This document shows, piece after piece, positions 1 to 8,770 of a stretch of 64,000 bases of DNA. Source of the DNA: UBA4732 sp963823075 (GTDB taxonomy: Bacteria > Planctomycetota > Planctomycetia > Gemmatales > Gemmataceae); NCBI GenBank assembly GCA_963823075.1, contig CAWGKE010000023.1, forward strand, positions 930,001 through 994,000, written 5' to 3'. A program made the position numbers and the translations under genes. Below the pieces are notes generated by a model. That model was not told where the DNA came from and did not search any database. It worked only from the letters and a program-made list of their open reading frames with translations. Positions within the stretch are counted from its first letter, which is position 1. Each line of letters starts with the position of its first letter.

Positions 1-10
1 GCTGGGCAAG

Positions 11-319
11 ATGAGCGCGGAGCGCCAGGAGCGGATCGGGCCTCCGCCGGATCATGGGCCGCCGATAGACGTTCCCGTCGGCCCGGATTACGGCGGCGCG
101 TTCGGCCCGCCAGACGGCACCCGCGCCATGGAACTCGCCGTCTACGAACGGAAACGCCGCAAGGCGGCGGAAGCGGCCGCCACGCCGCCCGACCCCGACG
201 CCCTCGCTCTCGCCATTCTCCAAAAGGCCGGCGGCAACCCCGCCGACCTCCAGGACGCCGCGCCGCTCCTCCACACCGCCGATCAGCATATGGCCTTCGA
301 GAAGCAAATGGCGAAATGA
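11..319 (+). CDS. Hypothetical protein, 102 aa
   Basis: I do not recognise this protein. The ATG lies ten bases from the window edge, so the true start could be upstream and outside the window. The product is rich in Pro, Asp and Ala, with a basic stretch (ERKRRKAAEAA) near residue 47 and a KAGGNPADLQDA segment near residue 72. No signal peptide or membrane segment is visible. The next gene follows on the same strand after about 100 bases. Codon use is GC-rich like the neighbours, which supports a real gene. Confidence 0.5.
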   Translation: MSAERQERIGPPPDHGPPIDVPVGPDYGGAFGPPDGTRAMELAVYERKRRKAAEAAATPPDPDALALAILQKAGGNPADLQDAAPLLHTADQHMAFEKQMAK

Positions 320-422
320 AGCCGCCTCCCCTTGTGGCGTGCGGACGCCGCCGCTACAGTGGGCGGCCGGTGCGGGGGAATGGCGTCCCCCGTCGTTCCC
401 TCGCCTGCACGGAAGCGCCGTC

Positions 423-1850
423 ATGAACACGTCCCCGCCTCTGAATGCTCGCCCGATCCGGCTGGTCAAGATCGGCCGCACCTGGTTCATCCTGTGCCTC
501 CTCGCCCTCTTCGCCGTGGTGAGCGTTCAGTACAGCGTCAAGGTCCTCCACAACCGCGGCGCCTTCACCCGCTGGGAGGACCACATTCTCCACAGTCTCG
601 ACGGGACCGGCGGCGACGCCGAGGCGTACAACTATCCCAACCCGCCGATCATGGCCGTCATCCTCTACCCGATGGCCCGGATGCCGTCGCCCTGGGGCGC
701 CCTGACGTGGTTCTACCTCAAGGTCGGCCTGACCCTGCTGTCCCTGCTCTGGGTCTTCCGACTCGTCGAGTCGCCGGGCCGGCCGTTTCCGCTCTGGGCG
801 CGCGTCGTCACCGTCCTGCTCAGCCTCGGCCCCATCATCGGCGACCTGCACCACGGCAACGTCAACCTGTTCATCCTCTTCCTGGTCGTCGCCGCTCTGA
901 CCGCCTTCCGGCGCCGGCGTGACGTTCTGTCCGGCCTGCTGCTCGGCCTTGCCGTCGCCTGCAAGCTCACGCCGGCCCTCTTCATCCCCTACTTCCTGTG
1001 GAAGCGCCAGTGGCGCATCCTGGCCGGTTGCGTCGGCGGACTGCTGCTGTTCCTCTGGCCGGGCTTCGTGCCGGCGGCCATTCTCGGCTGGGACGCGAAC
1101 CAGAAACAGCTCGGCGGCTGGTACATGGAAATGGTCCATCCTTTCATCGTCGAGGGCAAAGTCACCAGCGAACACAACAACCAGTCGCTGCCCGGCCTCG
1201 TCTCGCGCCTGGCCACGCACAGCCCTTCGTTCACCACCTACGTCAAGGATGAAAAGACGGGACAGGACATGCAGACGCCGACCGAGTACGACAACTTCCT
1301 CGACCTGAAGCCGGAACAGACGCGCTGGCTGGTGAAGGGCTGCATGGGCCTGTTCGCCCTGGTGGTGCTGTGGCGCTGCCGCACGCCGACGCAGCACCCC
1401 TCACCCCTTCCCCTCTCCCCTGGGGGGAGAGGGGAAGGGGTGAGGGGTGGCTGGCGGCTGAGCGCGGAGTACGGCTTCATCCTGATCGGGATGCTGCTGT
1501 TCAGCGAACGGACGTGGAAGCACCATTGCGTCACGCTCGTGCTGCCGTTCGCCGTGATCTGCTATCATCTAGCCACGCAGGCGGTCGGACGGCGGCTGCG
1601 CTGGGGGCTGATCGCCGTGCTGGCGGCGGCGGGCCTGTTGATGCTCTCGACCAGCACCGGCGTATTCGACGACGCGGCGAGGAGCGCCGACGTGACCGGC
1701 CTGTTCGGCAAGCAGATGGAAGTGTACGGCGCCTACTTCTGGGTGTTCATCCTTCTTGGGGCCTCTCTGATGGTGCTGGTGCGCCGACCCGGCGCCGCGG
1801 CGGCTGCGACCGCCGCGCCGGGCAAGTCGCCCCAGCCCTTCGCCGCCTGA
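423..1850 (+). CDS. Integral membrane glycosyltransferase-like protein (GT87/DUF2029 type)
   Basis: This 475-aa multi-spanning protein resembles GT87-type (DUF2029) polyprenyl-phosphate mannosyltransferase-like enzymes, which move sugars from lipid carriers on the outer face of the membrane. Visible features are an N-terminal membrane helix (ILCLLALFAVVSV), an extracytoplasmic loop with a YPNPPIMAV motif typical of the family, and further hydrophobic helices through the rest of the chain. The ATG at 423 is chosen over an in-frame start 84 bases upstream because the upstream stretch is not protein-like. A perfect palindrome at 1396-1448 is read through in frame and adds a Pro/Gly/Arg-rich insert of about 17 residues between two membrane helices. 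The substrate cannot be assigned. Confidence 0.75.
   Translation: MNTSPPLNARPIRLVKIGRTWFILCLLALFAVVSVQYSVKVLHNRGAFTRWEDHILHSLDGTGGDAEAYNYPNPPIMAVILYPMARMPSPWGALTWFYLKVGLTLLSLLWVFRLVESPGRPFPLWARVVTVLLSLGPIIGDLHHGNVNLFILFLVVAALTAFRRRRDVLSGLLLGLAVACKLTPALFIPYFLWKRQWRILAGCVGGLLLFLWPGFVPAAILGWDANQKQLGGWYMEMVHPFIVEGKVTSEHNNQSLPGLVSRLATHSPSFTTYVKDEKTGQDMQTPTEYDNFLDLKPEQTRWLVKGCMGLFALVVLWRCRTPTQHPSPLPLSPGGRGEGVRGGWRLSAEYGFILIGMLLFSERTWKHHCVTLVLPFAVICYHLATQAVGRRLRWGLIAVLAAAGLLMLSTSTGVFDDAARSADVTGLFGKQMEVYGAYFWVFILLGASLMVLVRRPGAAAAATAAPGKSPQPFAA
1396..1448. repeat. Perfect 25-bp inverted repeat inside a coding sequence
   Basis: The arms at 1396-1420 and 1424-1448 are perfect inverted copies around a 3-base loop. 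The sequence is made of CCCCTC/CCCCTTCCCC blocks. It sits in frame in the GT87-like gene, where it encodes a low-complexity insert. It looks like a mobile or spreading palindrome that landed in a tolerant loop. Confidence 0.85.
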
Positions 1851-1914
1851 TCGGGGCGCCGACGATTCGCGGACGACGTGCGCCCATGCGGCGACCATTT
1901 TGGCGGCGGATGAG

Positions 1915-1995
1915 AGAAAAGGGCGGGGAAACCCCGCCCTTACGATGCCATCCTCGCCTACAGGGGCGAGGTTTCCTCGCCCTTCGGGACCAGAC
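1915..1995. repeat. Intergenic hairpin repeat, possible terminator
   Basis: A perfect hairpin at 1921-1939 (GGGCGGGG, AAA loop, CCCCGCCC) is followed by TTACG and a second GC-rich hairpin. It lies between convergent genes and could end transcription, but there is no T-run. A very similar hairpin plus TTACGG occurs inside the gene at 19225-19247, so it is better seen as a dispersed repeat. Confidence 0.6.
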
Positions 1996-2009
1996 TCCGA
2001 AGCGCGGCG

Positions 2010-2894
2010 CTACCAATCCAGCCCCAGGACTTCGCCGCCCGCCGGCGTCACCGCGGCCCAGTAGGTCATCGCCGCCATGCCCGGCGAAAGGGTGCGCACG
2101 CTGCCGTCGCCCAGCGCGACGATCATGCCGCCGGGGTGCGGCGTCTGTGCAACGCGGGGGTCGCAGTCGGCGATCCGAGGCGCCACTTGAAAAGTTAAGC
2201 CGGGAATGGAGCCAACCGTGGCCGGAGGGTTGCCACTCGTGATCGGGTAGGCGTCGGTATAGTCTTGGGGATGCGTCGAATCGAAATAAAGGACGATGGG
2301 GCCGTTGTCCGCGAAGGCCGGCCGACGGTCAATCGTTCCGTCGGGCGAGTAATCTGGCAGGTCGTCAATCCAGAAAAACGTCGTGGTATGGCATCGGGCC
2401 GCGTAATGTTCCGCGAAGGCGATGGTGGTGGACGTGCCGTCGGCGTACGTGAGCGGCATGCGGGGGTCGTTGGCGAAGACCTGGGCGTTGGCCGCGTAGC
2501 TCACCACGCCGGGGTAAGGCGTCGCCAGCGTCGGGTCCGCCGGGCTGAGGTAGGTCCGGATCGTATAGTTGCTGCTCAGTCCATTCGTACTGTTCATGAA
2601 CTGCTGATACAAATTGCCCTGTTCCAGATACGGCATAATGGCTATAAAGATGGGCATTCTCGGGGCGAGGAGGGGGGCGTTACCAAAGCCGCTGAGGGTG
2701 GGAAGTTTGCCGGATCGGTCATCGGCGAACCCCTGGGTGGCCAGCCCGATCTGCTTGAGATTGTTCATGCTGCTGATGCGTGCTGCCGCCTCGCGCACTT
2801 TCTGGACGGCGGGGAGCAAGAGGCCGATCAGGACGGCGATGATGGCGATCACCACTAGCAGCTCGATCAGCGTCATGGCAGAGCGTCGTGACAT
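2010..2894 (-). CDS. DUF1559 prepilin-like secreted protein
   Basis: This 294-aa protein has the classical type IV prepilin/pseudopilin N-terminus (basic MSRRSA, then MTLIELLVVIAIIAVLIGLLLPAVQ) and then the planctomycete DUF1559 body (KVREAAARISSMNNLKQIGLA). The C-terminus has the typical DUF1559 pattern with HPGGMIVALGDGSVRTLS. DUF1559 proteins are strongly amplified in planctomycetes. They are thought to be exported through a pilin-like pathway, but their function is unknown. The ATG at 2894 is preferred over one nine codons upstream because AGGAGG sits just before it. It follows the small secreted-protein gene by 79 bases on the same strand. Confidence 0.9.
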   Translation of the reverse strand: MSRRSAMTLIELLVVIAIIAVLIGLLLPAVQKVREAAARISSMNNLKQIGLATQGFADDRSGKLPTLSGFGNAPLLAPRMPIFIAIMPYLEQGNLYQQFMNSTNGLSSNYTIRTYLSPADPTLATPYPGVVSYAANAQVFANDPRMPLTYADGTSTTIAFAEHYAARCHTTTFFWIDDLPDYSPDGTIDRRPAFADNGPIVLYFDSTHPQDYTDAYPITSGNPPATVGSIPGLTFQVAPRIADCDPRVAQTPHPGGMIVALGDGSVRTLSPGMAAMTYWAAVTPAGGEVLGLDW

Positions 2895-2973
2895 GGTTCC
2901 CTCCTGTATTTGCCGGAACATCGGGCCTCGAGGGAGCAGACCCTCGAGGCCGTAGCATGGCCGCCCTTCTCAG

Positions 2974-3354
2974 TTAAGGGTTGGCGGCGATGGTAATCGC
3001 CAGGGGAGCACTGGTCGTCACTGTGTTCAGTCCATTGTTGGTAGTTTTCATGACCGCGTAGACCGTGTACTGTTTCCCGACGGTCAGACCGCCCGGTGCT
3101 GTGCTGATGGAAGACCAAGTATTCATGACCGTGATACCGGGTGTTGTCGAGACATTGTTGTTATTTGGGTCGTTCACATACATTGTGATGCTGACGAGCG
3201 TCCCGTTGGTCGTCCAGCCCCCTTTGCCCTGGACCTGATGTACGGCCACCTGCGTGACCGAATCGAGGGAGAACGTGTCCGCCTTGGCCTTGGTTGCCGT
3301 TCCGAACAGGCTGGCCAGAGCGACGGCGACGACGGCTGCGCTGATCTTCTTCAT
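2974..3354 (-). CDS. Small secreted protein, 126 aa
   Basis: I do not recognise a family. The protein begins with a clear Sec signal (MKKISAAVVAVALASLFGTA, probable cleavage near AKA-D at about residue 26). The mature part is rich in Thr, Val and Asn, with alternating beta-type segments (TLVSITMYVNDP, KQYTVYAVMKTTNN, APLAITIAANP), which suggests one small beta-sandwich domain. The ATG at 3354 is chosen because the signal peptide starts there and AAGGAA precedes it. The DUF1559 gene follows on the same strand, so the two may be co-transcribed. GC content is lower than in neighbouring genes. Confidence 0.7.
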   Translation of the reverse strand: MKKISAAVVAVALASLFGTATKAKADTFSLDSVTQVAVHQVQGKGGWTTNGTLVSITMYVNDPNNNNVSTTPGITVMNTWSSISTAPGGLTVGKQYTVYAVMKTTNNGLNTVTTSAPLAITIAANP

Positions 3355-3646
3355 GGTGCATTCCTTCTTCGGCATCCTACCCGCGGACGGCGGCGCGAGT
3401 CCAGAGCGCCCAAGCCCCTTGGCAAGAACGAAACGTCGGTTTCTTCTCGGAATGCGAGCGGGCAGAGCGTCCGGCCCCTCTCGAACGGACTCCTTCCTTC
3501 CGCGCTTGTGCGCCGCGGCCCGGTAAGATGAGGTGAGGGGGAGTCTACCAGAACAGGGGGGGGGGCGCGTCAAGAGACATTTGGGGATTTTGATAAAAAC
3601 ACATCTTCATGCGAGCGGGTGCGGATTTCCGAGGCCCCGCCGCGGC

Positions 3647-4114
3647 CTACGCCCTGCGCAGAGGGCGGTGCAGAAGGGCGTCCATCTCCCCCTGGAGCTG
3701 GGCGAGACGGGCAGGCCCGTTCGATTCGGCGGACGCCGCGCAGCGCGCCCAGGTCAGCACGTTGCGATACTCCGACTCGCCGGTGAAGGTCGTCGATTCC
3801 GCCGCGTCGCCCTGCTCCTCCCGCGCCTCCTCGTCCACACGCCGGAACGCGTCGCCGGCCTCGCGGAGCGTCAGGCCGCCCTTGAACAGCTCGTCGATCA
3901 CTGCCTGCTTGTCCGTGAGGCGGTGCATCATGGCCTCACTGCGATTTTTCAGCTCCGCTTGCTTGTGGACCTCGGCCATCAGCCAGCGCCCGGCCCCCGC
4001 CAGGTCCAGGTCGCCGACGGCGGCGCCACGACAACGGCCATAACCCCATGCCGCGGCGACGATCAAGCCGGTGCAGGCGAGGGCGCACAGCGAAACGCGC
4101 GCGATGAAGCGCAT
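3647..4114 (-). CDS. Membrane-anchored or secreted helical protein, 155 aa
   Basis: No family was recognised. The N-terminus (MRFIARVSLCALACTGLIVAAAWGY) is a signal peptide or membrane anchor. The rest is charged and helical (KQAELKNRSEAMMHRLTDKQAVIDELFKGG, given here only as the helical region near residues 51-80). It is the last gene of the minus-strand run DUF1549-DUF1501-this gene, separated from DUF1501 by a palindrome, so it may belong to the same transcription unit. Confidence 0.6.
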   Translation of the reverse strand: MRFIARVSLCALACTGLIVAAAWGYGRCRGAAVGDLDLAGAGRWLMAEVHKQAELKNRSEAMMHRLTDKQAVIDELFKGGLTLREAGDAFRRVDEEAREEQGDAAESTTFTGESEYRNVLTWARCAASAESNGPARLAQLQGEMDALLHRPLRRA

Positions 4115-4201
4115 GGGGGTGTCCTTTCTTTGGGAATAGGGCGATCGAACGTCGGTGGGAACAAACCAGGCGGGTGCGATGGCAGGTTGGAAAGCATCCC
4201 T

Positions 4202-4256
4202 ACCAGCCCGAAGCGCGAGCGAGGAAGCAAATCCCTTGCTCGCGCTTCGGGCTGGT
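4202..4256. repeat. Dispersed inverted repeat, 23-bp arms
   Basis: The arms at 4202-4224 and 4234-4256 pair with one mismatch around a 9-base loop. The core is CCCGAAGCGCGAGC. A half copy (CCCTTGCTCGCGCTGCGGGCTGGTAGG) lies at about 8739-8765, before the glycosyltransferase gene. It sits just after the DUF1501 stop and may fold as a transcript-end hairpin. Confidence 0.8.
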
Positions 4257-4279
4257 CCACACCACTCTTGACGATGCTG

Positions 4280-5563
4280 TTACGCGAAAAGTTCCTTGAT
4301 CGGTTCGCCGCCCTTGTCCACGATGCGGATCGGGCGGCCGATCGGCGTGTTGTTCACCTTGTTGCAGTCGATGCCGAGGGTCTTGCAGACGCTGGCCAGG
4401 AAGTCCAGGGCCGACGTCTTCCGTTCGACCACCTCGGCGCCCTCGGCGTCGGTCTTGCCGATCACCTGGCCCGTCTTGATTCCGCCGCCGACCATCACCG
4501 TGGACCAGGCGCGCGGGTAGTGGTCGCGGCCGGGCGTGCCGCCGCGCTGCGTGATCTTCGGCGTCCGGCCGAACTCGCCCATCACGACCACGAGCGTATC
4601 GTCGAGCATCCCGCGCTCTTTCAGATCGCGGACCAGGGACGACATCGCCGGGTCGAGCTGCTGCGACAGCTTCTTGACGCGGTTGAAGTTGTCCTGGTGG
4701 GTGTCCCAGCCGTCCAGCATCACTTCCACGAACGGGACGCCCGTCTCGACCAGCCGCCGCGCCAGCAGACAACCCTCGCCGAACTTGCCTTCGCCGTAGG
4801 CTTCCTTCACCTTGGCCGGCTCGTCGGACAGGTCGAAGGCCTTCGCTTCCTTGCACTTCATCATCTCGACGGCCCGCCGATAGGTCGTTTCGTGAGCGGC
4901 GCCGGACTCGACTTTGTAATCGCGGTAGAAGGCCTGCTCCATCTCTTCCAGCAGACCCATGCGATCGCCAAACTGGCCGTCGGCGACCATCGACTTGAGG
5001 TTCTCGACGCCGCGGGCCGGGTCCTGGACGAACAGCGGCTGCTGGCGCGGCCCGAGGAAGCCGGAGCCGAAGCTGCGGCCGTTGACGGCGACGAAGTTCG
5101 GCAGCGGGAAGCTCTCCTTGCCCAGCTCGGACGAGACGATGGAGCCGATGCTGGGATAGGAGAGGCCGCCGACGCCTTCCTTGTAGCCGGTGTGCATGTA
5201 GAAGCGAGCGCGGCCGTGGGCGCCCTCGGTGGTGGACATGCCGCGGAGGAGGACGGCGTCCCGCGTCAGCTGGGCGAACTGCGGCAGGTTCTCGCTGATC
5301 TCCATGCCGGGCACGGCCGTCCGAATCGGCTTGAACTCGCCGCCGTCCTTGGTGCCGGGCTTGAGGTCCCACGTATCCTTGTGGCTGGGGCCGCCGTTCA
5401 TCCACAGAAGGATGCAGGCCTTGTGCTTGACGCCGGCCTGGGCCGCCCGCGCCGCCAGCACGCCCATCCAGCCCGACATCGCCGCGCCGCCGGCGCCCGC
5501 CGCCGACAGCCGCAGGAAATCGCGGCGGGATAGGCCGGTCGAGGGGTTCAAGGAAGGGGTCAT
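4280..5563 (-). CDS. DUF1501 protein with twin-arginine signal
   Basis: This 427-aa protein is a full-length DUF1501 member (sulfatase/alkaline-phosphatase-like fold). The Tat signal is LSRRDFLRLSAAGAGGAAM near residue 11. The core has the family features: MNGGPSHKDTWDLKPG near residue 54, GWDTHQDNFN near residue 285, and the C-terminal MGEFGRTPKI and GRDHYPRAWSTVMVGGGI. It should be exported folded. DUF1501 genes normally sit directly after a DUF1549/DUF1553 gene, as here. The pair is very abundant in planctomycetes and is linked, without firm proof, to degradation of complex polysaccharides. The upstream gap is filled by a heptad repeat. Confidence 0.92.
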   Translation of the reverse strand: MTPSLNPSTGLSRRDFLRLSAAGAGGAAMSGWMGVLAARAAQAGVKHKACILLWMNGGPSHKDTWDLKPGTKDGGEFKPIRTAVPGMEISENLPQFAQLTRDAVLLRGMSTTEGAHGRARFYMHTGYKEGVGGLSYPSIGSIVSSELGKESFPLPNFVAVNGRSFGSGFLGPRQQPLFVQDPARGVENLKSMVADGQFGDRMGLLEEMEQAFYRDYKVESGAAHETTYRRAVEMMKCKEAKAFDLSDEPAKVKEAYGEGKFGEGCLLARRLVETGVPFVEVMLDGWDTHQDNFNRVKKLSQQLDPAMSSLVRDLKERGMLDDTLVVVMGEFGRTPKITQRGGTPGRDHYPRAWSTVMVGGGIKTGQVIGKTDAEGAEVVERKTSALDFLASVCKTLGIDCNKVNNTPIGRPIRIVDKGGEPIKELFA

Positions 5564-5573
5564 TGGTTTCTCC

Positions 5574-5683
5574 CAGGAGTCAGGAGTCAGGGGTCAGGGG
5601 TCAGGGGTCAGGGGTCAGGGGTCAGGGGTCAGGAGTCAGGAGTTTGTCTTGCTGACTCCTGACTCCTGACTCCTGACCCCTGG
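5574..5683. repeat. Heptanucleotide tandem repeat with inverted copies
   Basis: About ten direct copies of a 7-base unit (GGGGTCA or GGAGTCA) run from 5574 to about 5642, followed by inverted copies (TGACTCC, TGACCCC) at 5651-5683. The block can fold into a long hairpin. It fills the whole gap between the DUF1549/DUF1553 and DUF1501 genes. A different 7-base unit with the same design occurs at 38962-39094. Confidence 0.85.
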
Positions 5684-7360
5684 TTAATGATTCATCACAA
5701 ACTCGCTGCAGTTCATCAGCGCCCACAACACGTCTTCGTATCCTTCATGAGGCTCATTCTTGTGCTGGGCGGCGTACTGGACCAGGCGCTCTCGTTCCTG
5801 CGCCGTCGGACGGCGCGACAGGGTGGCCAGGTACAGATGCTCGACGATCTGCTCCGGCGCCGCGTGGGCCTTGAGCATGGGGTTGAGGATGGCGGCATTG
5901 TTGAGCTGCGGGCCGTTCATCAGCCGCAGCGCCTGCGGAATGCCCTGCTGGAACTCGGTCGGATCGGTGGCGTCTTCGTCCTCGAAGAAGGCCACGAACA
6001 GCGACCGCGGCGTGAGGTTCTGCCGCCGCGCCCCCTTCGGCAGGCCGGCCGCGGCGCCCTTGGGAAGGGTCACGTTGCGCGGATCCTGATTGGGGGCCAG
6101 CACCTGGAGGATCGAATCGAACTGCTCCTCCGGCGTCATCACCTTGACTGTCATGTGGGCGCACAGGGCCGTGTCGGCGTCGGCGTTTTCGGCCGTCGGC
6201 TTGCTGGTCCGCTGGTAGGCCTTCGTCTTGCACAGGGCGCGGTAGAGCTGCTTGAGGTCGAAGCCGTTGGCCGCGGACTGGTCGGCCAGATCCACGAACA
6301 GCTGCGGGTGCGACGGAGGGCTGATCCCGGCGATGTCGTCCACGGGGTTGGCGATGCCGTGGCCGAACAGCTGGAACCACGCCCGGTTGACCATCGCCTT
6401 GCTGAAATACGGGTTGTCGGCGGCGGTCAGCCATTTCGCCAGGACCGGCCGGGCCTTCTCGCGCGCCGTCAGGTTGACTTCGGGGCCGCCGAGGAACTTG
6501 GCCGGCACGTCCTTGGCCGAGTCGGGCAGCGGCGGCTTGCGCCCCTTCGCCCCGAGGCCTTCCACGATGCCGGGAACGCCGGCCTGCTTGTTGGGATTGC
6601 GCGGCCCGGTCAGCTCGACCTTCTTGAAGAAGTCGGCCATGCCCCAGTATTCCGTCTGCTTCCAGTCCGTGAACGGGTGGTTGTGGCACTGGGCGCATTG
6701 CAGCTGGACGCCGAGGAACTCCTTGGTCGTCACGTCCGTCATCTTGTCCACGGTGTCGTTCGCCAGGCAGAAGGTGACGGCGGCGTTCGCGTCCTGATCG
6801 CCCTCGGCGGTGAGCAACTCGCGGACCATTTTGTCCCAGGGCGTGTTTTCGTTGAAGTTCTTCGTCAGCCACGCCGTCAGCGGCTCGAATTGGACGAAGC
6901 GGTTGTCGGTGCTGCGCTTGACGAGGAGGTTCATCCAGACGTCGGCCATGTGCTTGCCGTAGTCGTCGCTGGCGAGCAGCTCGTCGATGAGCTTGGCGCG
7001 CTTGTTCGTGTCGTTGCTGTCGAGGAAGGCGGCCGCCTTGTCGGCGGGGGGGATGTGGCCGGCCAGGTCGAGGTAAACGCGGCGGAGGAACTCGGCGTCG
7101 TCGGCCTGCGGCGAGGGCGGCGCCTTCTCGGCGGCGAGGCGCTGGTCGATGGCCTGGTCGATGTACTTTGCCAGGGCCAGGGCGTCGAGTTTGCCGGTCA
7201 GCGAGGGCTTGAGGACCGGCCGATCGGTCTTCGAGGCGTCCGAGGCGTATTTCGGTTTGGCGTTGTCTTTCGTGTCGGCCGCCTGGAGCAGGCCGAACCC
7301 GGCCAGGGCGACGAACGCGGCCAGAAAGGTCGCACGCCGTGCAACGCTTGGGTGGTTCAT
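5684..7360 (-). CDS. DUF1549/DUF1553 (PSD1-type) exported protein
   Basis: This 558-aa protein has a Sec-type signal (RRATFLAAFVALAGFGLLQAA) and then DUF1549 (DDAEFLRRVYLDLAGHIPP) and DUF1553 (YFSKAMVNRAWFQLFGHG; ATLSRRPTAQERERL). A c-type heme motif, CAQCH, is in the DUF1549 part (LQCAQCHNHPF), so it may bind heme outside the membrane. It pairs with the DUF1501 gene downstream. The ATG at 7360 is preferred over an upstream in-frame start because the signal peptide begins there and GGAGACGG precedes it. The exact role of the pair is unknown. Confidence 0.9.
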   Translation of the reverse strand: MNHPSVARRATFLAAFVALAGFGLLQAADTKDNAKPKYASDASKTDRPVLKPSLTGKLDALALAKYIDQAIDQRLAAEKAPPSPQADDAEFLRRVYLDLAGHIPPADKAAAFLDSNDTNKRAKLIDELLASDDYGKHMADVWMNLLVKRSTDNRFVQFEPLTAWLTKNFNENTPWDKMVRELLTAEGDQDANAAVTFCLANDTVDKMTDVTTKEFLGVQLQCAQCHNHPFTDWKQTEYWGMADFFKKVELTGPRNPNKQAGVPGIVEGLGAKGRKPPLPDSAKDVPAKFLGGPEVNLTAREKARPVLAKWLTAADNPYFSKAMVNRAWFQLFGHGIANPVDDIAGISPPSHPQLFVDLADQSAANGFDLKQLYRALCKTKAYQRTSKPTAENADADTALCAHMTVKVMTPEEQFDSILQVLAPNQDPRNVTLPKGAAAGLPKGARRQNLTPRSLFVAFFEDEDATDPTEFQQGIPQALRLMNGPQLNNAAILNPMLKAHAAPEQIVEHLYLATLSRRPTAQERERLVQYAAQHKNEPHEGYEDVLWALMNCSEFVMNH

Positions 7361-7556
7361 GCTTCCGTCTCCCGTCCGCTTGGTAGGGCGGCCGCCGAGT
7401 CGGTCTCCGGTCGCCATACGGATTCAACCCCACCCTTGCGGCAAAGTTCCGCCGGTTTTTGGGCGAGCGGCGCGGGGTGCATTGCAGCGGCGCGGCCGGC
7501 CCTGGTATACTCCCGCGGCCGGTTGCAGGTTCCGGCGCGCGGGAACGGAGGCCCAG

Positions 7557-7951
7557 ATGTGCCCGTTGTGGTTCACATGCCTGGCCGTACTGGTGCTGGT
7601 CGCAGGCGGCTGCGGCGAATCGAAGCCGACCCTGTCGCCGGTGCGCGGCCACGTCTACTTCCACGGTGTCCCGCTGGCGGGCGGCGCCATTGTCTTCACC
7701 CCCGATCCGGATCGCGGCGGCCGCGGCCCGCTGGCCTGCGCCCGCATCGGCGACGACGGCGGCTACGTCCTCGTCACCGGCCCGGACTTCGGCGCCGTGG
7801 CGGGATGGCACCGCGTCACCTTCCAGGCCCGCGCCCCGACGCGCCGCCGGAGACGCGGCTGCCGCCCCGCTACACCGACCCGGAACTGTCGGGGCAGTCG
7901 TGCGAGGTCAAGGCGGGGGAGGGCAACGTCATCGACTTTCACCTCGAATAG
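7557..7951 (+). CDS. Small lipoprotein, carboxypeptidase-regulatory-like; frameshifted
   Basis: The N-terminus is a lipoprotein signal ending in a lipobox (VLVAGGC near residue 19). It is followed by a short beta-rich domain with GHVYFHGVPLAGGAIVF, of the type common in small planctomycete lipoproteins. After about residue 90 the frame degrades into Arg-rich sequence. The typical family C-terminus (LPPRYTDPELSG, CEVKAGEGNVIDFHL) continues in another frame to a stop at 7951. One missing base at about 7836, in GCCCCG/GACGCG, restores a product of about 131 aa. A read error is more likely than decay because the second half is intact. Confidence 0.75.
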
Positions 7952-8049
7952 CGCCGCGAGCTGCCGTTGACGCGCCGCGCCGCCGCGTGCTACTTAATCC
8001 GTCCGCGACGGTCCGCGGAGGCCCGTCCGGGACGACGAAAGGCGGCCCC

Positions 8050-8727
8050 ATGAACACGTTGCTGCGCGGCATGGTGCGGGCGGTGGCCGAAACCTTCGAC
8101 CTGCCCGGGCCGATTCTCGAAATCGGCTCCTATCAGGTCGAGAATCAAGAAGACATCGCCGACCTTCGATCGCTCTTTCCCGGCAAGCCCTACGTCGGCC
8201 TCGACATGCGGCCGGGTCCCGGCGTGGACGTGGTCGGCGAGGTCGAGGCGCTGCCGCAGGCCGACGCCTCCGTCGGCACGGTCCTGGCCCTGGAAACTTT
8301 TGAACACGTTCGCCGCTTCTGGAAGGGTTTTGAGGAAGTCCGCCGCGTCCTCCGGCCGGACGGCGCGCTGCTCGTCGCCGCCCCGTTCTATTTCCACATT
8401 CACTCCTACCCCCACGACTACTGGCGCTTCACGCCGGACGCATTCAAGCTGCTGCTCGAAGACTACCCCAGCAAGATCATCGGCTGGCACGGCCCCACCA
8501 CGCGGCCGGCCAACGTCTGGTGCTTGGCCTTCCGCGAGAAGCGGCCGCCGATCGGCGCCGAGCAGTTCGCGCGCTACCAGACGCTGCTGCGGCGTCACGC
8601 CCACATGCCGATGCCGTTGCTGCGCCGGCTGCGCTACGGCGTCGGCCGGCTGGTGTGCGGCCGACGCGCCTTCGCCCCGTGGCTCGATCGCGAGAAATGC
8701 CAGAGCGAATGTCTGAATGCGGCGTAA
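8050..8727 (+). CDS. SAM-dependent methyltransferase (class I, type 11)
   Basis: This 225-aa protein has a Rossmann-type methyltransferase layout: motif I (PILEIGSYQ) near residue 20, an acidic strand end (YVGLDMRPG) near residue 48, then ALPQADASVGTVLALETFEHV near residue 69 and VRRVLRPDGALLVAAPF near residue 97, which is the usual post-I, II and III order. The substrate is unknown. It is followed 43 bases later by a GT2 glycosyltransferase on the same strand, so a role in surface glycan modification is a reasonable inference. AAAGGCGG precedes the ATG. Confidence 0.8.
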   Translation: MNTLLRGMVRAVAETFDLPGPILEIGSYQVENQEDIADLRSLFPGKPYVGLDMRPGPGVDVVGEVEALPQADASVGTVLALETFEHVRRFWKGFEEVRRVLRPDGALLVAAPFYFHIHSYPHDYWRFTPDAFKLLLEDYPSKIIGWHGPTTRPANVWCLAFREKRPPIGAEQFARYQTLLRRHAHMPMPLLRRLRYGVGRLVCGRRAFAPWLDREKCQSECLNAA

Positions 8728-8770
8728 TCGTGCGGCCCTTGCTCGCGCTGCGGGCTGGTAGGAGTGTGCC

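Noticed and set aside
1915..1995. Rho-independent terminator
   Set aside because: No T-run follows, and the same hairpin occurs inside a coding sequence.
3533..5533. A long plus-strand open frame opposite the DUF1501 gene
   Set aside because: It is antisense to a clear family member, has no motif and is rich in Ala/Arg/Gly as expected from GC-rich shadow frames.
5687..7951. A 750-codon plus-strand open frame
   Set aside because: It is the shadow of the DUF1549/DUF1553 gene. Only its last 40 codons are real, as the shifted end of the lipoprotein gene.
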